From Cyrtodaria siliqua (Eukaryota; Mollusca; Bivalvia; Adapedonta; Hiatellidae): a DNA stretch of 64,000 nt. This document shows positions 25,330-35,806 of the stretch, piece after piece. Where the stretch lies: assembly GCA_037043455.1 (NCBI GenBank), contig JAWPHD010002638.1, positions 124,001 to 188,000 on the forward strand, read 5' to 3'. Both the position numbers and the translations under genes were made by a program. Every line of letters begins with the position of its first letter. Within the stretch, counting starts at the first letter, position 1. The notes beneath the pieces were generated by a model. It was not told the DNA's origin. It saw nothing but the letters and a program-made list of their open reading frames with translations, and ran no database searches.

Positions 25330-26004
25330 GGTAATTATATAAGCTCTCTTATTCTTCGCGAATAGTCGAGCTAAAAAAGACTGGAGATAGAAAGAACTGA
25401 TTTGTCTGAACAAAAACATTCACTATAAAGGATTGAGACGTAGTCAAGGGTCTCCGTACAGTACTTAAATATAACTACATTTGCATAACATACGTGATTG
25501 CAATGTTAACATTATGAAATACATATTTTACAATGACAACCATCTACTTATATGTGTTAAAATTTCGTATTTAGGGGTAACGGCAAAATGACAAAATAGC
25601 AGACAATATAAAGTAATAGCAGAAAAAACAAAACAAAAATCGTAAAATAATCTAGACGGGTATTCCGCGGAAAACGTGTGTCGCCTGTCAGCGCATTGTC
25701 AGTATAACAAGGTTTTTTGGACCCTGATAAATGACCTTGACAAACTAGCCTGACTAAGTTTTCGTGAGGATTTTTTATGACAAGTTAAACATAGAGTGAA
25801 TTCTAAATCGATACGGTAAATACAACATGACGGTTACCATATTACTTCAGTATGTTTATCTTCATTTCAAGAATGGACCCAGCTTTAAATATTCTAAGAT
25901 TCTTCGTTCAAGGTGTTCGCCCCTTTCGTATGCATTGGCTTGTAACGGCCAAACGCAGATATATTTTATGTATCTACAACGTTCCTAAATACTAGAGTAC
26001 CTAC

Positions 26005-26144
26005 CAACCATTGGCTGTCCTCCGGTTGCCATAGCGTTACTTGTCGGCAGATGTACCAGTGTGTGACGTGTATCACGCGACTCCTCGTCTGAGGATATAT
26101 CCTCTTCATCTGTGTCCGAATCCTCGCCAATTGTGGGAACATAA
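26005..26144 (-). CDS. SAM-STAND-ankyrin protein, exon 2 (acidic linker)
   Basis: 140 nt between a CTACTATAG acceptor and a GTAGGT donor. It joins exon 1 in phase 2 and exon 3 in phase 1 with no stop. It encodes residues 202-248: a strongly acidic segment (GEDSDTDEEDISSDEES) followed by RDTRHTLVHLPTSNAMATGG. No domain is recognised; the Ser residues in an acidic context look like casein-kinase-2-type sites. The overlapping ORF at 25966-26259 is a different frame and is not used. Confidence 0.8.
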
Positions 26145-26371
26145 CTATAGTAGATAAACATGCATAAGTATTATTAAGAATGCTGATGGATAAGCGCATT
26201 TCATTGTTAGATTGCATACAAAATAGCTCTACATCTGAGAAATAGATATACATATACATGTAGTATATATAGAGATTTGATATGTAAACAGAATATGACG
26301 TTTTACTTTTTTAAAGTCACCAGAAATTACAGATTTATTATTAAGGAAACATCTAGTATAGCAATACTAAC

Positions 26372-26976
26372 GTTTTAATCCTTGCACTTTCTTTTGGAGA
26401 ACCTCGACCACATGCTTTGGTGGGTTGATCCTTAACGTTGCATTCGTTGAGTGAACTGCTAAGCGTGTGTTGTGCGGAGGTGTTCTTGTCAATAGCAGGA
26501 ATGATGGTTGCATCGTAGCTTATTAATGACTTTTCGATCTCGTGTTCTTGTTCTTCTTTCATATTGTCCGGATTGTTACCTTCATGTGGACTATTGATTT
26601 CTACTAACTTATCTTTGCTTTGTGTTGGTAGTTTAATTTCGGTAATACTTTCGTCGGTTTTTTCGTTCAATATGACATTATTATCTTCAATATTTAATGT
26701 TAGTGTATCTTTTACCAAGTTTATTTCAACAACTGGTTCTGACACAAAAGCAATAGGATTTTCAACGTTTGTTTCACAAAAATCTTGTTTTTCGTCATTT
26801 AGATGTTTGATAGCTATGCTAAGTTTTCTTACGTGACCGGGTTTTGAAACACACGTTTGAATGTCCGACTGGCACATAGTGCATACTGTGTCCATATCGT
26901 CCCATCCCTGATTTTCAAAAACTTCCCCATATTGCTCAAGCCCTATACTTGATAACCAAACACGAACTCTATCCAT
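26372..26976 (-). CDS. SAM-STAND-ankyrin protein, exon 1: SAM domain
   Basis: First coding exon (605 nt, residues 1-202), ending at an AAAAC/GTTAGT donor. Residues 3-60 form a SAM domain: VRVWLSSIGLEQYGEVFENQ, an acidic DDMDT turn, then SDIQTCVSKPGHVRKLSIAI. SAM domains self-associate or bind other SAM proteins, so this is the probable oligomerisation or adaptor module of the receptor. Residues 65-200 are polar and disordered-looking, rich in Asp, Glu, Asn, Ser and Thr. The start is supported by an in-frame TAA 12 nt upstream (TAAATAAAGACAATGG). A non-coding upstream exon cannot be excluded. Confidence 0.85.
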
Positions 26977-27677
26977 TGTCTTTATTTAGAAAATGAAGCA
27001 ACACAAATGCATAATGCGAGACGTGAACAAGTGTAGCTATGGCCTGTAGTCGATGTCCCGATGTTTTTGTGTATACATATATCATCCTATCGCCAGATGG
27101 ATGGGATAGAGCCTCTGCCATTATGGTTTATCGGACTTTTAATTGAAATCTGGCGACAGGACCCTTGATCGGCCAGTTAGGTAAAATCCATTGCTGAATA
27201 GTAGTGAAGAATTTAAAGATCAAAAAAACTGAAATAGGTTTTTGAAATGCTCGAAAATCTGTAAAGTATGTATTGTATAACAGCAATGTTTATCATTATA
27301 CTTTCGTTATTGCATTTTAATATACCTTCTTTATCATGCACGATTGTCATATGTCGTGTGTGTTTTTCAAAATCGGTGTCTACTTTCGTTTTCCAATATT
27401 AAAACACAAATTGTAACAAATATTCACTTTGGGCTGTGTAACATAATTTATAATGTAATATTGACCCAGTGCTTCATACGCATACGTATGTGACTTTATA
27501 GCTGTCGCCACTCTGTGATATCTAGGGTGTCCGAATCAATGGCTTTAACTGAAAGAAAAACAATAATAATACAATCAAAACACTCTGTACACAACACGAT
27601 AACTATTTCTCATGTAAAGGTAGACGTTTTCAAGAGATTGGCAGCGATCTGATATAATTAGAGGTGTCAGTTCAAAT
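26977..27677 (-). other. Upstream region of the SAM-STAND-ankyrin gene
   Basis: Contains the 5' leader and presumably the promoter. I cannot identify a TATA box or initiator with confidence. No gene is seen. Confidence 0.4.
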
Positions 27678-28455
27678 GTTAAACCACCATAAAGTGTTAT
27701 TCTAAACCATCATAATGTGTTATGTAAAACCTACATGATGTGTTATGTTAACCATCATATTGTGTTATGTTAAACCATCATACTGTGTTTTGTTAACCAT
27801 CATAATGTGTTACGTTAAACCTACATAATGTGTTATGTTAAACCATCATAATGTGTTCATGTTAAACCATCATATTGTGTTATGCTAAACCAGCATAATG
27901 TGTTATGTTAAACCATCGTAATGGGTTCATGTTAAACCATCATAATGTGTTATGTAAACCATCATAATGTGTTACGTTAAACCTACATAATGTGTTATGT
28001 TAAACCATCATAATGTGTTCATGTTAAACCATCATATTGTGTTATGCTAAACCAGCATAATGTGTTATGTTAAACCATCGTAATGGGTTCATGTTAAACC
28101 ATCATAATGTGTTATGTAAACCATCATAATGTGTTATGTTAAACCATAATGTGTTATGTTAAATCATCAAAATTTGTAATGTTAAACCACCATAATGTGT
28201 TATGTTAAACCATCATAATGTGTTATGTTAAAACTATATAATGTGTTATGCTAAACCATCATAATGTTTTATGTTAAACTTACATAATGTGTTATGTTAA
28301 ATCATCATAATTTGTTATGTTAAACTGCCATAATGTGTTATGTTACACCAGCATAATGTGTTTGTTAAGCGTAAATAATTTGTTATGTTAAGCAAACAAT
28401 GTGTTATGCAAAATCATCATAATGTGTTTGTTAAAGCTACATACTTTGTTATGTT
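27678..28455. repeat. 23-bp minisatellite with an approximately 162-bp higher-order repeat
   Basis: About thirty-three units of AAACCATCATAATGTGTTAT plus GTT. A block of seven units starting GTTACGTTAAACCTACATAA at 27809 is repeated almost exactly from 27971, including shared variants (TTCATGTT, CAGCATAATG, CGTAATGGG). This points to block-wise unequal exchange. Confidence 0.93.
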
Positions 28456-29120
28456 AAACTTCCTTTCAGCCGGAATGTTTTTTATCAGCTTCATATATTT
28501 CAATGAAACTCACTGCATACATCCAATAACAATGGCAAACCTGTACATGTCATTAGCTCCATAAACCCCACACCTTCCCCACTCTTACACCACCATCACC
28601 CCAGATAGACACATATTTATTCTATTCTTTTTGGTTTCTCTTCAATTACCATGTCTGCATCCTGTTCTCTTCCAGCCTCTCCCCGCACCCCTACACCCAC
28701 ACCTCAGCCTATTAACCTCCACAATTAAGACTTGACATTGTGAATGAAGTGGAACCATGGTTGGTGAGACAGAAGTGTCAGTGGCCTTGTTTAAAATTGA
28801 CTTTGAATAGTGGAGAATGCTGTACTTTCGACGGCTCTTGTTTAATATGGATCTTTCCATATTTGGTGGATAGAACTTCATGTGCTGGCGTTAATATTTA
28901 GGTATGCTTGTACTTGGCTGCTTTCTATGTGAGCCCCTTTTGCTCTTCTAAATTATGAACTGATTGGATGTTTTGTTTGGTGGTGTAGGGGATTGTCTTG
29001 TACTGGACAATGACTACTATGTTCCATACCATTCCTATTAACACTTACATATAGCGCATAGCTTTGTCTATAACATGGCATGCTGCTTCTTAAGTCCACT
29101 TACTTGTTGATGATATTCAC
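28456..29120. other. No gene seen
   Basis: Mixed-composition sequence with a C-rich patch (28560-28700) and short ORFs without recognisable domains. Confidence 0.45.
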
Positions 29121-30410
29121 AAAGTCCATCGCACAAGTACCAGGACCCTTGTATTGCAATACTACCATGACCACTGCATAACACTTTGATTACTAACATG
29201 TCCAAAGTACATCACATGTATAACTATCATGGCTACTCTTTACCTCATTTTCTACTACCATGACCACTGTGTATTGCAAGTAATACTACCATGAGGCATG
29301 ACCACTGTATATCCCATTTAGTACTATAATGACTTCTAAGACTAAATACCACATTCATTACTACCATGACCACTGAATACCCCATGTATTACTACCATGA
29401 GATATGCATACTACATTTATTACTACCATAACCACCGATACCACATTTATTAATAATATAGCATTTTTGTAATATCTCATATCGCTTGTAATGTCTCCAT
29501 GAAGTGAGTCACTGAATGATAGTCTTTTTTGTAATATTTCCCCTGTATAATTACTGTCTTATGATTGTGAAGTCAAAGCAGGTTTATAATGATGTATTGG
29601 GATGTCCTATGCTGAACAGTGTTTGTATACATACGCACATGAAAATCAGTGAACATTTACTAAAATGGCTGGCACAGTTTGCACAACTTTCTGAAGATGA
29701 TTTGAAGTTTACTCGTGAGTTCACAGCTGAGGATTCCGAAAGAAGACGAAGAACCATCCGCAAAAAAATATTTTCTATGTGCTGAGAATAGTGATTTTGA
29801 ACAGAGAGAAGTAACCATGTTTTCTCATGTTTTATTTCAAAGGAATATTTAGCAGAACCAAATATCTTTTTCAAACATATTTTTCAGTATAATAAAATAA
29901 ATAGCCTTAGAAGGTTGACACATATTCACTGTCACCATCACAGGATTGCAATATTTACATACTACCATGACCAATGTATATGACATTTAGGCCATTATTT
30001 GCTTTAAAAACCATCAAGACAGAGAATAGCTGTAGGGGGAAAGGGAAAAAAATAAAAATAAACTACCAAATTCCCTATGGAAAAATAAAATATCTAATTT
30101 CGTTTTGTCGTAGGAGGGTTCGTAAAACGAATTATCAAAAAATAATGGCCTTATTACAACCATGACTTATGTATACCACATTAGTTTTAACCATGACTTT
30201 ATATGAATATCATGTTCATTACTACCACGATCAATGTATACCAAATTACTACCATGATCACGTTATGACACTTTATACAACACATTTACTACCACCATTG
30301 CCAGTGTATACCATATTTATCATGTTCATATCTGCCATGACTAATGTATACCACATGTATTACTACCAGGATCTATGTACATCAGATGTATTACAACCAT
30401 GAATACTATC
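29121..30410. repeat. Degenerate approximately 31-35-bp array (TACTACCATGACCA type), interrupted
   Basis: Many imperfect copies of TTACTACCATGACCACTGTA followed by TACCACATT at 29121-29450 and 29950-30410. The 29460-29940 interruption contains an unassigned 89-codon open frame (29516-29785) whose last 48 codons have a charged, exon-like composition but no recognisable family and no clear splice context. Confidence 0.75.
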
Positions 30411-31760
30411 ACTGTCTTCTACAACTCATTTCAACTGGAGATTTCGATAAACTTCTGAGCCGAAGTTGTGGATGTAGCCAGCTTGTGGTTAAACATTTTC
30501 ATGTTGAATCCAGTGGCTGATGAAGTAGATCTACATTTATCTTATAGACTGAAGAGGGAACCAGATTATTTTTGTCCTCTAATTGGACTCATAGTCAGAT
30601 TCTTTTCTTCCAAGAATGTGAGAGAAGGCTGGATGTTTTTTCGCAACAATTTGAGGGACTGTTTATTTGTTTTCCTTTAAGTCAGAGCCAGGATATTTTT
30701 TGGCAGCAATTCAAGGGCCAGAATATTTTTTCAGGAAACATCCCAGCCGCACCACCCACCCCCAACACGAAATCAAAATGGTCGGTACCTAATCATCATT
30801 ATATGGTCTAGAAAACTTGCCAAATTCGCTCGTTTCGTTGTGTAAATCATTAATATTAAGTCATAGGACGCTTTAAGGGTGATATCAATTATTGTCTTGT
30901 GGTCGAAGTCTACCTTTATTGAGTTGTATGCACAACAACTGACAGCAATATAACCACAATACGAATTAATGTATTTCAAAACACACAGCCGAGTCGTCGA
31001 GTTGTCCAGACTAAACAGTTTCATATAAACACTAATTAACTCAATGCGTGTGCACATTTATATGGAACTGAAGAACATAATCATTATTGTGATTTCATTT
31101 GTATTTTAGATCGACACCTATCACTCTTCCAGATCGCCTCCAGTCCCTTTAAACACTGTGCTCTACATTCAAACAAAAAGCTATATAAACGTACATGCTT
31201 AGCATACTGCTATTGGTAATATGTATACAAGTATATCAACAATTTAAATCGAGTCTGCTCAAAACTAAATAAGATAAAACGTCTCAGTTTGTGTACACAC
31301 GAATTAGAAACAATGGTCGAACATTATATAAATACTTTCGTTTTTAAATATTTAAACAGTTTATTGATAAATATTGATTGAAATATGATCTGTACAAGAC
31401 TGAAGCTATATACATACGAAAGCACACATTTACTTACGTATTAATACGAATATGAACCAATACAAGTTTAAAAATATTCCAGAACTTCCTCCTTTACCCC
31501 GTCCAATTTGTCGAATATTGAAGTACCCGTATGATACAGATTTGCACACTGCGCAGTCCGACAGCATGACGTAATATGATATATTTGTATATATACACAC
31601 ATTAATCTCTGAATAATCGATATTAATGTATGGCAAATCAAGTAACCGCTTCTTCTACACAGATAGACGCTTGTTTTTGTTTACGTTTAGTCTGGTTCTC
31701 TGACCCACGATGCACGCTTCGTCTACGCATCAATCAGGTAAAACAACCAATCTGATCATA
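30411..31760. other. No gene seen
   Basis: AT-rich DNA. ORFs up to 94 codons on both strands lack recognisable motifs. Confidence 0.45.
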
Positions 31761-32404
31761 GTTATTATAGGCGTTAATAACACGATTGCGTTTGTGCTTC
31801 CGTGGTGCATAGTCAAAAAGTGCCTAATAAAAAAAAGTTTCCCTGCATGACTAGTGATACAAAATGACCACTTTGATTGCTTTTTGTTATTATTACCTAT
31901 TATTCATCCGAATGGTGTATTGGGAACATTTATTAGTGTCTGTTTGAGATATTTCATTTTAATTGACATAGACAGTAACTGGAAAGTAGAAATGGGGTAA
32001 TTCTATCTGTGACGTGGCAAAATAGAACGTGACGTCTTCAATAGATTGTCATTTTCTTATATGATATATGACCCCCGGTTTTATTGCAATTTTATAATGG
32101 CAGACGCTAGATCGTTTGATTGATGTTTACAATTTCCAACGGAGAAAAATGCGCATTTTTCGCGCATATTTTGTCTCTTGACAAATATTCGTCCTATATA
32201 AAACGAAGAAGGAAAATCAATGGTGCAATATCACCTAAAGAGAATTAAATGGGATAATTCGGTCTCTCTTGGATCCGTACTTATAGGCGAATTTCATATG
32301 AAAACAAGTAAATAGAGCTCCGAAACACACACTGCGTGTGCTTTTATGTCGTTTTTTTAGTCAGTTTTCGTCTCTAATGGCCGTAATTTCGAGTTTCAGT
32401 TTTT

Positions 32405-35400
32405 AGCTCTACTGGCCACGGGCCAGCAGAGCTTATGGGATGGTGTGTTGTCCGTTGTCCGTTGTCCGTCCGTCCGTTAACTTTTGCTTGTGTACACTCT
32501 AGAGGCCACATTTCTGATGCAATCATTATGAAACTTTGTCAGAATGTTTGTCTCAATGAAATCTCGGTCAAGTTCGAAAATGGGTCATGTGGTTCAAAAA
32601 CTAGGTCACTAGGTCAAATATTGGAAAAACCTTGTGTACACTCTAGAGGCCATATTTTTGACCCGAGCTTGATGCAACTTTGTCAGAATGTTTGTCTTAA
32701 TTATATCTTGGTCAAGTTTGAAAATGGGTCACATGGGATTAAAAACTAGGTCACTAGGTCAAATACTTGAAAAACCTTGTGTACACTCTATAAGCCGTAT
32801 TTCTGACCCAATCTTGATTAAACTTTGTCAAAATGTTTGTCTTAATTATATCTTGGTCAAGTTCAAAAATGGGTCACATGGTGTTTAAAACTAGGTCACT
32901 AGGTCAAACTTTGGAAAAACCGTGTGTACACTCTAGAGGCCATATTTTTGACCCGATCTTTATGAAACTTTGTCAGAATGTTTGTTCTCAATAAAATCTC
33001 GGTCAAGTTCAAAAATGGGTCATGTGGGGTCAAAAACTAGGTCACTAGGTCAAATACTTGAAAAAACTTGTGTACACTCTAGAGGTCATATTTGTTACCC
33101 AATCTTGATGAAACTTTGTCAAATTGTTTATCTTAATTATATCTTGATCAAGTTCGGAAATGGGTCACATTAAGTTAAAAACTAGGTCACTAGGTCAAAT
33201 ATTGGAAAAACCTTGTGTACACTCTAGAGGCCATATTTTCGACCCGAGCTTGATGCAACTTTGTCAGAATGTTTATCTTAATTGTTTGTCTCAATGAAAT
33301 CTCGGTCAAGTTCGAAAATGGGTCATGTTGGGTCAAAAACTAGGTCACTAGGTCAAATATTGGAAAAAACTTGTGTACACTCTAGAAGCCGTATTTCCGA
33401 CCCAATCTTGATGAAACTTTGTCAAAATGTTTGTCTTAATTTTATCTTAGTCAAGTTCAAAAATGGGTCACATGGTGTTAAAAAGTAGGTCACTAGGTGA
33501 AACTTTGGAAAAACCTTGTATACACTCTAGAGGCCATATTTTTGACCCGATCTTAATGAAACTTTGTCAGAATGTTTGTCTCAATAAAATCTCGGTCAAG
33601 TTCAAAAATGGGTCATGTGGGGTTAAAAACTAGGTCACTAGGTCAAATACTTGAAAAAACTTGTGTACACTCTAGAGGTCATATTTGTTACCCAATCTTG
33701 ATGAAACTTTGTCAAATTGTTTATCTTAATTATATCTTGATCAAGTACGGAAATGGGTCACATGAAGTTAAAAACTAGGTCACTAGGTCAAATATTGGAA
33801 AAACCTTGTGTACACTCTAGAGGCCATATTTTTGACCCGAGCTTTATGCAACTTTGTCAGAATGTTTGTCTTAATTATATCTCGGTCAAGTTTGAAAATG
33901 GGTCACATGGGGTTAAAAACTAGGTCACTAGGTCAATTACTTGAAAAACCTTTTGTACACTCTAGAAGCCGTATTTCTGACCCAATCTTGATGAAACTTT
34001 GTCAAAATGTTTGTCTTAATTATATCTTGGTCAAGTTTAAAATGGGTCACATGGTGTAAAAAACTAGGTCACTAGGTCAAACTTTGGAAAAACTGTGTGT
34101 ACACTCTAGAGGCCATATTTTTGACCCGATCTTGATGCAATTTTGTCAGAATATTTGTCTCAATTATAGCTTGCTAAAATTCGAAAATGGGTCACGCAGG
34201 GTCGAAAACTATACTTGAAAAACGACTCGATTCATCAATGGTATAACAGCCAGTAGAAAAACATTGTGTACACTCTAGAGGCCATATTTCTGACCCGATC
34301 TTGATGAAACTTTGTCGAAATGTTGTCTTAATTATATTTTGGTCAAGTTCGAAAATGGGTCCCATGGGTCAAAAACTAGGTCACTAGGTCAAATACTTGA
34401 AAAACCTTGTGTACACTCTAGAGGCCATATTTCTGACCCGATCTTGATGAAACTTTGTCGAAATGTTGTCTTAATTATATTTTGGTCAAGTTCGAAAATG
34501 GGTCCCATGGGGTCAAAAACTAGGTCACTAGGTCAAATACTTGAAAAACCTTGTGTACACTCTAGACGCCATATTTTTTTTCATTCGATCTTTACCAAAC
34601 TTTACCAGATTGTTAATGTCAATAACAGCTTGGTAAAGTTTGTTTTTAGCTTATGGGATGGTGTGTTGTCCGTTTTCCGTCGTCCGTCGTCCGTTAACTT
34701 TTCTTGTGTACACTCTAGAGGCCACATTTCTGATGCAGTCATCATGAAACTTTGTCAGAATGTTTGTCTCAATAAAATCTTGGTCAAGTTTAAAAATGGG
34801 TCATGTGGGGTCAAAAACTAGGTCAATAGGTCAAATACTTGAAAAAACTTGTGTACACTCTAGAGGTCATATTTGTTACCCAATCTTGATGAAACTTTGT
34901 CAAATTGTTTATCTTAATTATATCTTGATCAAGTTCGGAAATGGGTCACATGAAGTTAAAAACTAGGTCACTAGGTCAAATATTGGAAAAACTTTGTGTA
35001 CACTCTAGAGGCCATATTTTTGACCCGAGCTTAATGCAACTGTCAGAATGTTTGTCTTAATTATATCTTGGTCAAGTTTGAAAATGGGTCACATGGGGTT
35101 AAAATCTAGGTCACTAGGTCAATTACTTAAAAAACCTTGTGTACACTCTAGAAGCCGTATTTCTGACCCAATCTTGATGAAACTTTGTCAAAATGTTTGT
35201 CCTAATTATATCTTGGTCAAGTTCAAAAATGGGTCACATGGTGTTAAAAACTAGGTCACTAGGTCAAACTTTGGAAAAACCGTGTGTACACTCTAGAGGC
35301 CATATTTTTGACCCGATCTTGATGCAATTTTGTCAGAATATTTCTCTCAATTATAGCTTGCTTAAGTTCGAAAATGGGTCACACAGGGTCAAAAACTAGG

Positions 35401-35806
35401 TCACTAGGTCAAATACTTGAAAAACCTTGTGTACACTCTAGAGGCCATATTTCTGACCCGATCTTGATGAAACTTTGTCGAAATGTTGTCTTAATTATAT
35501 TTTGGTCAAGTTCGAAAATGGGTCCCATGGGTCAAAAACTAGGTCACTAGGTCAAATACTTGAAAAACCTTGTGTACACTCTAGAGGCCATATTTCTGAC
35601 CCGATCTTGATGAAACTTTGTCGAAATGTTGTCTTAATTATATTTTGGTCAAGTTCGAAAATGGGTCCCATGGGGTCAAAAACTAGGTCACTAGGTCAAA
35701 TACTTGAAAAACCTTGTGTACACTCTAGACACCATGTAGTACGACTCGATTCATCAATGGTTTAACAGCCAGTAGAGCGTTCACAGGCCCTCTTGGGCCT
35801 CTTTTT
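32405..35806 (+). mobile_element. HINE-like element with central 145-bp array and nested internal ends
   Basis: The left end AGCTCTACTGGCC (32405) and right GCCAGTAGAGC (35768-35778) are inverted. Past the right copy is a perfect hairpin AGGCCC-tctt-GGGCCT (35785-35800) followed by CTTTTTGG. Inverted subterminal repeats, a 3' palindrome and a central array match Helentron-associated elements. A TCCGTCCGTCCGTTAAC head (32456-32480) precedes the array. A second, shortened head lies at 34643-34700 and an internal tail (CGACTCGATTCATCAATGG..AGCCAGTAGA) at 34222-34258. The element interrupts a duplicated host segment whose uninterrupted counterpart is at about 37890-37925. Confidence 0.65.
32490..35735. 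repeat. 145-bp tandem array, about twenty-two units, each with an AGGTCA direct repeat
   Basis: The unit begins TTGTGTACACTCTAGAGGCC and continues with TGACCCGATCTTGATGAAAC, TTGTCAGAATGTTTGTC, TCTTGGTCAAGTTCGAAAAT and AACTAGGTCACTAGGTCAAA. Because 145 is not a multiple of three, the reading frame shifts between units, and the many ORFs of about 68 codons are repeat artefacts. Unit variants (GTTACCCAATC, CGAAATGTTGTC) recur in blocks, showing block duplication within the array. Confidence 0.95.

Larger units (their letters stand above)
22664..25378 (-). mobile_element. HINE-like (Helentron-type non-autonomous) element with central G-rich array
   Basis: A 15-bp inverted repeat marks both sides: TAGCTCGACTATTCG at 22685-22699 and CGAATAGTCGAGCTA at 25359-25373. 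Outside the left copy lies a perfect hairpin GCTGTT-ggag-AACAGC (22668-22683). Subterminal inverted repeats, a 3' palindrome and a central minisatellite form the architecture described for Helentron-associated interspersed elements. On this reading the 3' end is at the left, so the element is on the minus strand. Inside are a G-rich array, an approximately 165-bp array and a GACGCC hexamer run. Confidence 0.6.
18370..26004 (-). other. Intron 2 of the SAM-STAND-ankyrin gene
   Basis: A 7.6-kb intron from the GTAGGT donor after exon 2 to the exon 3 acceptor. It is occupied by the repeat element at 18611-20515, a LINE remnant at 21473-22665 and the HINE-like element at 22664-25378. The stretches 20516-21472 and 25379-26004 are AT-rich with nothing recognisable. 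Confidence 0.75.

Noticed and set aside
25966..26259. 97-codon minus-strand ORF overlapping exon 2
   Set aside because: The splice signals and phases of the host gene use a different frame (GEDSDTDEEDISSDEES). The 97-codon frame begins in the intron and lacks recognisable features.
32435..35765. Series of about 68-codon ORFs with a shared RSLGQILEKPCVHSRGHI-like text, up to 169 codons
   Set aside because: They arise because a 145-bp tandem unit lacks stops in one frame for about one and a half units. The frame shifts by one at each unit, and the ORFs stop regularly; this is repeat translation, not a protein family.
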